Shown here piece after piece: positions 23,225-34,737 of a stretch of DNA of 64,000 nt (its first letter is position 1; the number at the start of each line of letters is the position of its first letter). The stretch is from Hortaea werneckii (lineage: Eukaryota > Ascomycota > Dothideomycetes > Mycosphaerellales > Teratosphaeriaceae). Location: positions 434,001-498,000 of the forward strand of contig JBAOKB010000024.1 in the NCBI GenBank assembly GCA_037044905.1, given 5' to 3'. The position numbers and the translations under genes were made by a program. The notes under the pieces are model-generated. The model had not been told where the DNA came from. It ran no database searches and saw only the letters and a program-made list of their open reading frames with translations.

Positions 23225-23596
23225 TGTGGTGTCGGCCAGCGACACAGGGTCAGATGAGTCCAAGCAAAAGCGTGGCTGTATATCTGAACAGACCAAGAGT
23301 GAAGTGGGTGAAGTGGAGGAGTGATTCAATTAGACTTTGATTGCGCTTCGCGGTGGTAATGTTGCGCTAAGCAATGTTGACCTTCAACTTCAAGTTGGGA
23401 ATGACGAAATGGGCAACGCCTGATCGACCGTCCCTGAAGCTTAACTCCGATTCTGCCCCTCATTGCATGCAGCAGAGCCATTGCCCCTCCTTTGGCTCAT
23501 AAGTGCAGGTGAGCTTCAACTTTTTTTCATACACATTACTGGACATTATTCTCCAGCCATATCCTTTCATTGAACCCCATCAAAACATTGGTAGAC
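23225..23596. promoter_or_regulatory. Divergent promoter region CCDC174-like / HOM6
   Basis: 372 bp. TGATTCA at 23322-23328 is one mismatch from the Gcn4/CpcA element TGACTCA. A T-run at about 23521-23527 precedes the HOM6 start. No TATA box is clear. Confidence 0.3.
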
Positions 23597-24726
23597 ATGC
23601 CCACCACACCCCAAACCATCTTCGTCGCCGTCATCGGCGTCGGCGGCGTAGGCAAGGCCTTCCTCCCCCAACTCCACCACCTCACCCACCGCCTGTCCCA
23701 AGCCAACCCACCCACCGACCTCCGCCTGATCCTCGCCCGCCGCAGCAACAAACAGCTCTTCAGCGAGAGCTGGCAACCCCTAAACATCCCCAATGTCCTC
23801 CACGACCTCGACCACGTCACGCAACCCCTCCTCCCACTGCAGGAGACGATCGACTACCTCGCCACCGCCCCCGGCCGCGTCATCCTCGTGGACAACACCT
23901 CCGACCCCACCCTCGCCAACGCCTACCCCTCCATCCTCCGCAAAGGCATCTCGGTCGTAACGCCGAACAAGAAAGCCTTCTCGGACACCTACGCCCTCTG
24001 GTCCGACATCTTCAGCGGCGCAGCCAACGGCACGGGAAGCGCTTCCGCCGGATACATCTTCCACGAATCGAGCGTCGGCGCAGGCCTACCCGTGCTCAGC
24101 ACACTCAAAGAACTGCTCGAAACCGGGGACGAAGTGACGAAGATCGAGGGCGTCTTCAGCGGAACCATGTCCTTCCTCTTCAACTCCTTCATGCCGGTAG
24201 GGGGGTCCGGGGGAAATTCAGCGCCGAAGTGACCAAAGCGAAAGAGTTGGGATTCACGGAGCCCGATCCCGCGAGACGATCTGAACGGCCTCGACGTGGC
24301 GCGGAAACTCACCATCCTCGCGCGTCTGGCGGGGCTGAAAATCGAGTCCCCGACTGCGTTCCCCGTGGAATCGCTGATCCCCAAGGAACTGGAACTTGCG
24401 CTTCGGGCGACGAGTTCCTGCAAAGACTGCCCGAATACGACGGACAGATGGAGGAGTTGAAAGCGGCCGCGGCGAAGGAAGGGAAAGTGATCCGGTTCGT
24501 AGGCTCCATCGATGTCCCAGCACAAAAGGTGAAGGTTGGGCTGGAGAAGTTCGACGCCAGTCATCCGATTGCCGCGTTGAAGGGGAGCGATAATATTATT
24601 AATTTCTACACGAAGCGGTATGGGGGGAACAACCCGTTGATCGTGCAAGGGGCGGGTGCGGGAGGGGAGGTGACGGCGATGGGGGTGACGGGGGATTTGT
24701 TGAAGGTTGTGCGGTTGTTGCAGTAA
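23597..24726 (+). CDS. HOM6: Homoserine dehydrogenase, frameshifted
   Basis: The ATG at 23597 (MPTTPQTIFVAVIGVGGVGK) is chosen because it places the Rossmann GxGxxG at the N-terminus; there is no upstream ATG. Other motifs: GISVVTPNKKAFS, FHESSVGAGLPVLSTLKELL, EGVFSGTMSFLFN, the catalytic-region EPDPRDDLNGLDVARK once one extra C near 24267 is discounted, and the C-terminal YGGNNPLIVQGAGAGG. The enzyme reduces aspartate semialdehyde to homoserine for Thr/Met/Ile synthesis in the cytosol. Length is about 376 residues, normal for fungi. Breaks lie near 24208 (one base lost), 24267 (extra C) and 24403 (one base lost). Convergent with CSC1. Confidence 0.9.
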
Positions 24727-25144
24727 AGGATGTATAGAGGCATGTGGATATGATGATGATGAAAGGAAAATAACGAATAGATCTTTTTTTTTCTTTTTCC
24801 TTTTTTTTTTTTTGGAAAATGTTTGTTTGGAAAGTGCTTGTGGTTGGTTCTCAAATTTACTTTTTTTCCCTCTATTTCTATAGGTGTGATATCCTGAGCT
24901 TCTTCTCTCTTTCCACCCCTCATCTTGATTTCTTCACCCCTTCCCCATCACCTTTCTTAAGACTACAGCAAATGCAGGTTCCTAAAAGCAAAGGCCCAGA
25001 AGAGTCGATGCTTGCCAAAAAAAAAAAAAAAAAAAAAAAAGAAAGGAAAAAAGGGGAAAAAAAACGCCAATGCCACCATGCAGGAATAGTAAAAGGGAGC
25101 GTGGATCTCGTTTCTAAAAAAAATTGGAAAGGAAAAAAGCTTTC
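24727..25144. repeat. Convergent spacer rich in homopolymers
   Basis: Tail-to-tail spacer between HOM6 and CSC1. It contains T-rich tracts at about 24784-24814 and an uninterrupted run of 24 A at 25017-25040, followed by further A and G runs. No gene. Such tracts are hard to sequence and may be mis-sized. Confidence 0.7.
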
Positions 25145-28100
25145 TCAAGACCCCCGCCCAAATCCAAACGGCGGAAGATCGAAAAAAAAAAAACTTTGTC
25201 TATAGATTCCTCCCCCGTCGGAAATAATCGTACGACGTATCCTCTCCTCCGCGGGCGTACTCGCATGACTACCCCCATAAATGGCGCTATACCCACCAGG
25301 CGAGGGGGCCCGGGCGTAGGCAGCATAGGCGGCGGACTACCCCCCATCCGCGCCGCGTTGGACACGAGACCCTCCTGGCTCGTCTTATGGCTGCCGATGT
25401 CCATGAAGCGGCCGCGGTTCGAGTGGTCGTCGACGGAGTAGTCGCTGCCGGCGGGGGAGGCGTCGCGGAGGTTGGGGGTGTGGTGGTAACCCCGGGGTAT
25501 TCCGTCGGGGCGTTGACGGCCGTCTGCTCGGAGTCGCGGGAGTCGCTGCGGCTGCGTCCTGCTAGGGGTCCGCGAGAACCGCTGCGGCGGCCGCGACTGC
25601 TGTCGAAGGTGTCCATGGTTCCCGTGCGCGACATGGTGGTCATGGTGCCCGGGGTGCCGGGGCGGATGATGTCCTGGGCTTGGCCGTACAGCTCGCCGTC
25701 GCCGCCGAGCTCGTCGCGGAATTCCGGCCGGTTCTTGTAGTGCTCGAAGTCCATTTCGTGTTCGGGGACGACCTCGAAGGGGGCCATGCCGGAGGGCTTG
25801 CCGGGTCGGTTGGTGTCCATTGCGTCCATGTAGACGTCGCTGAAGCCGGCCACGGTGGTGTTGTCATCTAGAGATGTGCGACCGCTGTAGACCTGCTTTA
25901 GTAGGTGCTGGGCTTTGGCGGACACCATCGGGGTCATCAACGGCTTGTAAAGCACGGGGTGGCCGAAGCGCACGCCAACGCGGTCTCCCTTGCGCCTCTT
26001 CTGTTCGTTGCCAGCGTGCCACTCTGCGTCCTTCATCGCCTTGCCCATCTGGTAGTAATGGATCTGGTCGTCGAAAGTGCGGGCGCAGTACCACTTGAAG
26101 CCCGCAATCAGGAAAGGCAGCGGTACCATCGCAACAAGCATGCCCCAATTAGCCACATTGCCTTCGTACACACCAACCGCTTGCGCACCAACTAATAGCG
26201 CAATGACTATGTTGCCGAGGACAGTGAAGACTAGCACACGATTGAAGAGCGTGCGCCAGAACATCCCGCCGGATTCATATTTGGTGATGAACACGTAGAG
26301 CAGGAGGTACTTCTTAATCCAAGAGTCGATCCAGAAGTAGAAGGCAGTGACGGGGAGAGCCAATGGCTGTAGACCAGCATAGCAGAAAGCGACAGTTGAG
26401 TAGAAGAGGAAGTAGTTGTAGTAGCTGGCGTAGTCGAAAGGCTGTGGTGCGGACAACTCGATGAGCTGGCGAGGGGTGGGCGACAGAAATCTTCGGGAGA
26501 AAGAGCCCCAGGCAAGATTGGTAAGCTGCGACAGATCAATCGCAGCACCGAGATTGCGCTGCAGGAGCCAGGATACCCAGTAGGGTGAGACCTGGCAAAG
26601 AGTGGAGACGATCTTGACGAAGGGCTGACTGTCGACTATAGCGTCCCATGCGCTGTCGGTCTTGCTAGCGTTCACTGCTGCTGTGATGAAGCCAAAGACG
26701 GCGGAGAAAAGCGAGAAGACGATCAAGTTGTTGATGACGAAGAAGGAGTAGAGCTTGTGCATGACATGTCGTTCTCTGCTCGTCTTTGTGACATCGCCAC
26801 TGTTAATGCACAGCTGTCGGAAAATGTTTGGCAGGTAATAATAGAATGCTGTAGTGATCGCTGGAGCTGCCACACCCTGGAAAACTGACCACCACTTTTG
26901 ATTTGCCATGAGGTTGTCGTTGAACGCTGGCCACAGAAGGCCGAGATGAGTCAAATTGGACAGGAAGACCGAGATAAGGACGTTAGGTGCGACCCATACG
27001 ATTGTCAGAAGAGCGACCCAAAGGTTGTTGATAAAGTTCTGCCAGTTCCGCTCATTCTTGAGCATTTTCAGGTTCTTCCACACCAGATCGTTCGGTTTCG
27101 GTGCCAGACGAATGATAGTGCCTTGCGGGCCTCCATTTCGAGCAACATACGCGGTCGAGTGCGCCTCATTGATCGATTCGTAGCTTGCAAAGCCATACGA
27201 GAGTGCATTGCGTTTATCGACGGACTCGCGGACCTCCTAATTTCAATCTCCAGCTCCTTGATACGTGCTGTCAAATACTCAATCGCATCCACCTTCTGGC
27301 CCTTTGTGTAACTCTTGTCGTTCTTGGACACTTTGCACATTGGTCTCTTTGGTGGCAGTCGATTCGGGTCTTTCAAGTACTTCGCAAGATGCCCTTCCAG
27401 CGAACGGACGCACTCCTCGTGCTCCTCTACCAAATCGGGTAGGTCCTTGACGTTTCGCGCCACAGCTGCTCGCGGTAGATCATTCGTAGCATGCACTTCC
27501 TCCGTGATCTTGACAATGCCTTCGTCGCTCCTGAACTCTTTCGGAATGTCAGTCAGTAGGAGCGTCCGAGCGTGGAGGCTCCGTTGGAAGTCGGGGCTAT
27601 CAAAGTATGCCCTTCGCAGTCGGACTACTGCCTTGTAGTTCCTCCACAGGAAGTAGAATATGATGGCGTCGAAGATGTACGCTGCAGCCACATATGCCCA
27701 GAAAGCCTGGCTTCCGTACATGTATTGCGGTGTCATCTTCAGGAAGAAGGAAGCATTCTTCGCCGAATTGTTTGAAGAGACGAGGTTGACCGGTAGCAGA
27801 ATACCACACCCTACCACCGTCAAACAGGCAAAGATGTTCCGCAACATCTTGGTGAAGCGTATGAATATGGCTCCATCCAGGCCGACCTTGTTGACCATGT
27901 CCTGCTCTTTCGTACGAACCAGGGGCGGTATCCAGCCGAAGATGCCCTTGCTGATCGGCGGCGGCGCATGTTTGGTATCGGCGTGCTTTGCTCTCGGTGC
28001 GTAGACTACGCTGTTGTAAGGTCGTACAAGGCAGAAGAGGGCTAAGACACCCAGACTGAGGGCAAGAGATACGGCAAGGGAGGCAAGGAAGGCATCTGAC

Positions 28101-28317
28101 AGTAGCTGCGAGTGGATTAGCGTGAAGCTCGAGGCTGCTACATGGGATTCTGTGGATCTGGGTCTGCCTTACCTCACTGGCAAAGGGCGAAGCTATGAGA
28201 TTTAGGAACTCGCATGCAGTATCGTCGGCATCACACTGGATGTTGTTGTTCTTGTCGGAGGATGCGTCCGTCGCCTGCCGAGCGAGAAGTTGTGTGCCCA
28301 GAATGCATGAGCCCCAT
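25145..28317 (-). CDS. CSC1/OSCA-type osmosensitive cation channel (DUF221), frameshifted
   Basis: Exon 1 ends ...LNLIASPFASE at 28173; the intron is 28172-28106 (67 nt, GTAAGG donor, CAG acceptor); exon 2 starts LLSDAFLASLAVSLALSLGV. Then come RPYNSVVYAPRAK, VNKVGLDGAIFIRFTKMLRN, the cytosolic domain (ARTLLLTDIPKEF), and the seven-helix RSN1_7TM core (WVALLTIVWVAPNVLISVFL, QRNLGAAIDLSQLTNLAWG, LPVTAFYFWIDSWIKKYLLL). Homologues are Ca2+-permeable mechanosensitive channels. Indels: near 27237 (restoring RESVDKRNALSYGFASYES), and probably near 25450 and 25310 in the tail. Without the last two the frame stops at 25287; with them it ends at 25145. No in-frame ATG precedes exon 1; ATGs at 28317 and 28308 fit only with one more indel. 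Confidence 0.82.
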
Positions 28318-29543
28318 TTTGCCTTGCCGGAGTTTCTAGAGTGAACGAGGTGGCAGAATGAAGGTGGCCCCGATTGCAGTGCTCAATTCAGTTCGCTTGC
28401 ACCATGTGCTGCGATGCTGGGCCTATCTCAACCAAAACGAGCCCAAATCAGTGATAACACTGTCGACCTCGAGCTGTGTCACGCAAATTTGGGTAAGGTA
28501 TGCAAATGAGAAACGAATGTCCTGAAACCTCCACTAGACGCCGGTCCCCCTACGCAATGTTTCAAGTAATAGTCGTTGTACACGCGGTCATCAAAGGAAA
28601 AAGACCATGGGAGAACAAAGAGAATCGGCAACGTGAAGAAAAGGCTCGACTACTACTCACGGCTACGGTACGAGCTCTCAACCGATCAGCAGCAAAACTT
28701 CCAAGACCTGTTGTGGGTGTTCAGGTACGTCTCGCAGGCACACAGGGCTTATCGCGAAGCCATGCAGTCATCGTGCATGCCAGACGCAGCCCAGAGCCGG
28801 CGAAAATAGTCGAAAATAGCTGCCGCCGCGCGTTCTCGAATCCCATGCGCCGCGTTCTGGCTCGCTGGCCTCCATAATTTTTCCCCTCGGGGAACCAATC
28901 GCGTGCGGCTAAACGCGTTTCCCAAGACCGCCCGCCCTCAAGGATCGCGGAATGCAGTTCGCGAGGTAGCTGTGGTCGTACCTAATTCTTTGCTCGGACC
29001 TTTGTTCTCCCGTTCGAAGTCTCGATTCACGGTGAATTGAGTTACGTGGGGTCTTGTCATTGTCACTACTGCAATCCTCCGCCTACGCCGAATGGAACTG
29101 GTCCGCGGAATGAAAGCAACTTATAGGTTGTATGGCTTTCGGATGAAAGGTGCAATGGCGCATATGAACGAAGGATGGGAACCGCGGGCACCACCTGTTG
29201 TTTTATACCCACGCCATCGCATATGGTTGCCCGCTCCCAGACAAGCGACATGTGAAAGCATCGGTTCTGCCGCAGTAGTAACGCTATGGTACACTCGCCG
29301 CTGCAGGGCCACATTATGGAAAAAAGCTGGCTCATTAGATCTCGCTATCCTTTGGTATCATTCCCCACAAGCGAGACGCAGCTATCATTGAGCCCACAAG
29401 ACTCCACGCCATCCGTACCATGAAACCCCTTCCCCCGCCCAGCTCTGGTGAAGATACAGCTCACTGTGCTGCGAGATGTGCAGCTGAACAGCGCTAAAAA
29501 GACATTTGAAGCATGCAGAGACAAAAGTCCGGATGGACTACGT
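28318..29543. other. Intergenic spacer CSC1 / NHP6
   Basis: About 1.2 kb upstream of CSC1 and downstream of NHP6. Short ORFs in several frames have no family resemblance. No tRNA-like cloverleaf or repeat was noticed. Confidence 0.45.
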
Positions 29544-30032
29544 CTACTCCTCTTCGTCCTCGTCCTCGCCACCCTATCTCTCAGTCAGCATTTAGTCATG
29601 GCTAGAAACAGCGGCGGAAACTTACAGCAGTGTAGGCTGCCTTCTCCTCCTCGTAACGCTTCTTGTCAGCGGCAGCCTTGGCCTCGTAGGGAGCCTTCTG
29701 CTTGTCGTTCAGGCCCTTCCACTTCTCACCAAGGATCTTGCCGACCTCGCCTGCAACGCGTCAGTAAGAACACATTGATTACTGACAACGTTTCCTAACT
29801 TACCGAACTTGATACCAGGGTTCTCCTCGCGAACCTTGTCACGCTGGTCGTTGGCGAAGAACATGTAGGCGGACAGACCGCGCTTCGGCATGTTGGGGTC
29901 TACAGACGCGTTAGTCGACGGAAAGACGCGTCAATAGGATGGCGGTAACGACTTACCCTTCTTCCTCTTGCCGCCGGCGGACTTGTCAGCGCCCTTGCTG
30001 GCAGCCTTGCGGGTGGTCTTCTCCTTAGGCAT
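29544..30032 (-). CDS. NHP6: Non-histone HMG-box chromatin protein NHP6
   Basis: Four exons on the minus strand: 30032-29957, 29899-29804, 29750-29626 and 29573-29544. The introns are 57, 53 and 52 nt, each with GTAAGT-type donors, CTGAC/CTAAC-like branches and YAG acceptors. The 108-residue product starts MPKEKTTRKAASKG with a basic arm. It continues with one HMG box (MPKRGLSAYMFFANDQRDKV, GKILGEKWKGLNDKQKAPYE) and ends in GGEDEDEEE. NHP6 bends DNA and works with FACT in nucleosome reorganisation. All exons join in frame with no indel. The size is close to yeast Nhp6 with a short acidic tail added. Confidence 0.93.
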
Positions 30033-31346
30033 GGTGGCTGTTTTGGTGTCTTGTGACGCGACTTTTGCGTTTCAAGCGCGACGGTCAGCCAAAAGTTGTC
30101 GAGGTAGTGTTGGCGACCGCAACCTATGTGGTTGTAAGGTTGCGCGAGGTAGGTGTTGATGGTTGCGCCGATGTGGTGATGGCAACGACTCCTTCAGCTC
30201 TGAAGCTGCCGGTCGCAACAACACCAGCCTTGACGTCACGAGAACGCTCGAGATGCGCGCGAAAAAGACAGGAGATGACTTACAGTGTCTGAATTTGAAA
30301 GGTGGTGGTGTCTGTGAAGGTGTCGTGACTGCGAAGGAGCGCGTTAGCAGGTAAAGTGAAGGTGGTCGACGGACGACGACAACAAAACACGGCCTCCCGA
30401 TCGCAAGGCAGGTGATGAAGGCATGACGCGACGCAAAACAAATGGCAATCGCGTGTCGAAACCAGCAAAACGATCGGTAAGGGGGTAGGAAGAGGTTGCC
30501 GTGCTCGAGTCGACGATATCAAAAGCCGACATGGGGTCAGGACGCTTCACTCACCAAAATGCGCGTTGGCGGTGGCCTCCAGCTCTCACTGTGTGTAGTG
30601 GGCAGAGAGACTGCGAGCGCTGGCTGTGGGAGGGCAAAAGACACTGAGAGACAGCGGGCAACCTGAGGCACGCGCCTGACGCGGGGTTCTCTTGCTTAGC
30701 AACGGCGCCACGTTGGACTAGCTCGTGCAGCTCCCACGCGCCCGGGCAAGAACGACGGCGACCCATAGTGACTTCACACCTGTCTGACCCGCCAGTGGAT
30801 CTTATCAGCATACTCGGTCACATACACGGCTCCCCAAAAGTCATCACTATAAGGACGACTTCTTCGAGGCTACCATGACCATTGTCCTCTTAAAGAGATA
30901 GACGTCAATTACCGAGCGGTCTCGTTATGGTGCTTAGCTCGCACCCACTACGATACGCATGCCAATGATGCGACGTCACGCACTGGTCAGCTTCCAACCA
31001 GCCTGACACGACATGTGCGATCCTGGTCTTTGCACATTTTCCTCGTCGCATCTCGAGATAGATCTGGAGTCACTTGTGATTGATTATACCAATGCCACAG
31101 AAACTCTTCCGGGCCCGTTATTGCTAGCCATAAAACTTCCATTGAGTAAGAGACAGGCCTGTAGTGGGTCTACTCAATGACTGGCCGGGCAATAGTAGGC
31201 TTTGATCGTGCCAAACTTCAGATATTCTACATGCATAGTGTATCAACAACACATTGTCGTAACACCTTCAACTACGCTCAGTTGCACGCGTACTCTCCAA
31301 CGATCTTGCGGACGCGCCCAGAGTGTCTTGATCAGCGATCATTGCC
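30033..31346. other. Intergenic spacer NHP6 / MCP1
   Basis: About 1.3 kb containing the NHP6 promoter and the 3' region of the Mcp1-like gene. NHP6 genes often have long leaders, but no splice site is certain here. No other gene is seen. Confidence 0.4.
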
Positions 31347-32276
31347 TTACATCCACTTCCCTATGAGCGGGAGACGCTGATACATCTGATCATACATGCG
31401 TCCGACGTACCCAGGCGCCTCTCCGCCTCTACCAATCACTCCAAATCCACCTGCCATCCAAAGCCCAGTGATCGCGAGCGCAATACCGTTGATGACATAC
31501 CACCTCCGCTTCTTCTCCAATTGCCTCTCGCCTCCCGTCTTAGTCGACTGATCAGGTGTATAACCAAGCCACTTCGCCCAACCCCACGTGATATGGGAAA
31601 TGCCAATAGCCAACAACGCCGTAAAGCCTGCGTAGCTAATGACCGGGTGCTTCGCAAACGCGTGACTGACATAGCTCAGATTCACATTCGACTGACCACC
31701 AGGGAACTGGTTGGGAATCCCGCGATTGATGAAAATATGTCCAATAACAAGAGGCGTGAACTGGAAACCCAACTTGCTGATGCCGGAGACCTTAGGCCAG
31801 AAGTAGCTGCTGAAGAAACTCGGCTTCTCGTTCCCAGCTGCACCGTATCGCTTCGCGTTGAGGTTCCTTCGTGCCACGCGTAGCGCGACGCCGGAGATGA
31901 TGTGCGCCCATAGCGGCGCGATGACGAGGAGAGGCTCCATCGGCAGGCCTTGGTAATAGGGTCGTGTCAGGAGCAGGTACCGTTCGCTTTCGGGCACGCT
32001 GCGTGTCACGAGCGGGATGATGGAGGTATTCGCGATGTGCGCCCCGGCGAAGGCGGTGAAGACGTAGCTTGAATACTTTTGTATCCGGCTCAGGTACCAT
32101 ATTGTGTTGTGTCCTCCGAGTCCCAGGGTGCTAGTTCGCTTGGGGTGTTGTGCGGACTTCTCAGGGTTCTTTTCGCTGCTGAAATAGCCTCCCTTGAATT
32201 CTGAGGGTGTCTCGTCTACCGGTGACGGTTCTACCTCTTCGAGATCCATGATGGATTCTCGTTTGTCTTCGGCCAT
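31347..32276 (-). CDS. Mcp1-like mitochondrial membrane protein (DUF1691)
   Basis: The ATG at 32276 (MAEDKRESIMDLEEVEPSP) gives 309 residues without introns. After an acidic cytosolic N-terminus come paired membrane segments: LSRIQKYSSYVFTAFAGAHI, PLLVIAPLWAHIISGVALRV, SKLGFQFTPLVIGHIFINRG and VISYAGFTALLAIGISHITW, then KRRWYVINGIALAITGLWMA. This is the repeated Mcp1 transmembrane domain. Yeast Mcp1 is a mitochondrial outer-membrane protein that rescues loss of ERMES contacts together with Vps13. Upstream in-frame codons to 32345 start only with TTG, so the ATG is preferred. Reading frame intact. Confidence 0.82.
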   Translation of the reverse strand: MAEDKRESIMDLEEVEPSPVDETPSEFKGGYFSSEKNPEKSAQHPKRTSTLGLGGHNTIWYLSRIQKYSSYVFTAFAGAHIANTSIIPLVTRSVPESERYLLLTRPYYQGLPMEPLLVIAPLWAHIISGVALRVARRNLNAKRYGAAGNEKPSFFSSYFWPKVSGISKLGFQFTPLVIGHIFINRGIPNQFPGGQSNVNLSYVSHAFAKHPVISYAGFTALLAIGISHITWGWAKWLGYTPDQSTKTGGERQLEKKRRWYVINGIALAITGLWMAGGFGVIGRGGEAPGYVGRMYDQMYQRLPLIGKWM

Positions 32277-32730
32277 GATGGCCTCTGCTCTTTCTGTTCG
32301 ACTGTTTGAAGGTGGGTAGGTGACGCAGAGGGGGTGATATAACAACTCGCTTGCGGTCTATCAATACGACGAGCGGAAATAAGGAGGTCCTTTTGTCGAT
32401 CTTCACTAGATGGATACTTGAGATGGAAGTTGCGAAGTGCTCAACGTCAGCAAGTCGAGGAGGCACCTCATTGGAGCGCATGGTTCAGCGCCAGGACTTA
32501 AGCTTAATCACTAGCGCGTTGTCGGGCATGACCATTTCGATGGAACCTCTTGAACATCATTTGTGACCATTTCATACCACTCTCTACTTCTTCTTTCCGT
32601 TGATCACTTGTGATTTCTGACAGTTCCGTCTCTGTCTGATATTGCGCCGACTTGATCAAGCCCCTATAGCCTCTCTGATCATCTCTCTCAGAGCCTGCTT
32701 ACGATCCTCTCTCTCCCCCGTCCAGCCAAC
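32277..32730. promoter_or_regulatory. Divergent promoter region Mcp1-like / zinc-finger gene
   Basis: 454 bp between two divergent start codons. Pyrimidine-rich leader just before 32731. No motif assigned. Confidence 0.3.
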
Positions 32731-33754
32731 ATGGCGCCTGTGAGGCTCTCACGAACATCGATTTGCGATTCAAACTGACTGTAGTATCAAGCGTGGCCAT
32801 GCCCTTCCTCAAGCGACCACAGAGTCTGCTCGCGAGGTCCGCAAGGCCTTTTTCTGTACGCCAGAGCTATAGACCACGTACAAGAAGCAACCGCTTATGT
32901 ATCGCCAGGTGAACTCTGTCAAAAAGGCTATGCACGAATGAATGACTTCGAGGCCCATGAAGGCAGCTACGATCATCAGCACCGCAAGGTACATTTCCGA
33001 TCTCAACTACAACCTGTCATTTTGCCACTGGTCTATAGCTAACCGGACCTAATATTAGCGCTTGAAAGAGATGAAGCAACTCACCAAGGACCCAAATGCT
33101 GCCTCGAAAGCAGAGCGGGAGCGAAAAGCGAACGAGGAAGCGGGTCTGAAATCCATCAATCTCAGCCTCTCAGGTAGCGCCGGCGGCGCAGCACCAGGCG
33201 GGAAGAAGAAGCCAGTCTTCAAAAGCACCCTACAACCTCACAACGCCGCCAGCGTCGGCTCAACAGGGAATCCATCCGCTGGATCAGCACCATCACTCCC
33301 GACATCTTCCGCTCCAGCCGCAGCAGACACAGCGCCATCCACCAAGCCGTTATCAGGAACGCTTGCGACAGGCGAGGACTCGGATCTTCGTCGCACCATT
33401 GCCGACCTGGTCTCCACACCCGCCCATCCGGCCGAACCGCGACATGACGGCTGGAGGCCTTCCTCCCTACCCGTGGAGCAGATGACGCGGTTTCTGAAGA
33501 ACTTCCCGGACACGCAGCCGCCGACGGCTGAGGAAGTGGCGTGGAGAGCTTCCCCGCTGGATCCGCGAGCGAGGAATGTGGAACAGGAACTGAGGGCGAG
33601 AGGGAAGTCTGGAGTCAAGGCTCCGGGGGAAAGCGAGGAATCAGCTAGGTTGAGGAGGATGGGCGAAGTCATTGCGAGGTTGAGGGGAGAGGGCACGGAA
33701 GTGCATCCGCATATTTTGGGTTTTGCAAGGGAGAGGGGGGTCCTGGCGGATTGA
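32731..33754 (+). CDS. U1-type C2H2 zinc-finger protein (GPATCH8/ZNF804-like)
   Basis: Four exons: 32731-32739 (ATG GCG CCT, nine bases), 32792-32855, 32909-32988 and 33059-33754. The introns are 52, 53 and 70 nt. The first acceptor is less sure: CAAG before 32792 keeps the frame. Exons 2 and 3 join to form one finger, FFCELCQKGYARMNDFEAHE then GSYDHQHRKRLKEMKQLTKD, the U1-like C-x2-C...H-x5-H pattern seen in GPATCH8/ZNF804 proteins. The rest is Ala/Ser-rich linker and a charged C-terminal helix region (ARLRRMGEVIARLRGEGTEV). Such fingers usually bind RNA or splicing factors; function here is unknown. Frame intact. Confidence 0.72.
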
Positions 33755-34737
33755 CACGATGGGCTCGCATTTTGGTGAGTGTGGGACTTGCATGTGCAAA
33801 TGCTGCTTTACGAGAGATACCCCCGGGTTTGGTCAGGGCTGGGGACCTTTGGCTTCATCGGCTTGTTTACCGAGACTGGTCGATGGGGAAGTACCAGACA
33901 TGCAGATGCATAGCCCAGCTACGCTGCCAGTGCATAAGCTTTCGGAATCTGTTGCCATTCAGTGGTCAATGATGAGGAATAATACCAGAACTTCTGAGCC
34001 CTGTCAACAGAAGGTAATACAAAACTGCTATGTCAGACACATTATTTCATTCAGATCGGATTGTATCGTTTTTTATATCACAAAAATCGTTGTTGTCAGT
34101 CTTAACATGATACAAGGATCGGGCACTGGCGAGCGTGAAAGCCGAAGGGGAAATTGCAATCCTACATGACATTTTATCGAGACCACCTTACGCCGTGACG
34201 ACATGTGCTTAAGCAATGAATCCAATGACAAAGCCGCATTGCTTATTCTACCCGGTATCTGAGGAAACCAAAGTAGAATATTTCTATCTAGGAAAGTGCT
34301 CATGCTTAACCCTAGCCAACCCTAAGATGTTACCATGGAAGACAGATATCAAGTTGACGAGCCGGCCATTCCTATCTTCAGTCAATCATGCGATCAAGAA
34401 CAGCAAGCGAAGATATAGAAAGTTCAATAGATCTTATATCAAATGACTCAGAGGCAAATGCATGGCAGAAATGAAAATCTGGAAAAAAGAGCAGACGTGG
34501 AAAACATCATCTTGCAACTGTAACGTGAAGCTCGCATTTCCAATGAACCGAATTTAAACGCCAGTATTTCCCGCATTCACCACCAAGGAAGCGTGAAAAA
34601 TGTAACCCAAAATCATAAGAGAAAGGGTATCTGTCGGCCCACCAACCAGCGCCACACCAAATGAACGCCTGCCAGATGCACTGCTGCTTCCGCTTTACTC
34701 TTCCACGAGATCAACTCAAGTGTGCCGTCATCTCGGC
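33755..34737. other. Convergent spacer zinc-finger gene / kinesin
   Basis: Almost 1 kb, A/T-richer than its flanks, tail-to-tail. No supported ORF, RNA or repeat. Confidence 0.45.

Noticed and set aside
23503..24726. Single 407-codon frame spanning HOM6
   Set aside because: Its first 230 codons are an off-frame, Pro/Arg/His-rich shadow; only parts after about 24208 and 24403 belong to HOM6.
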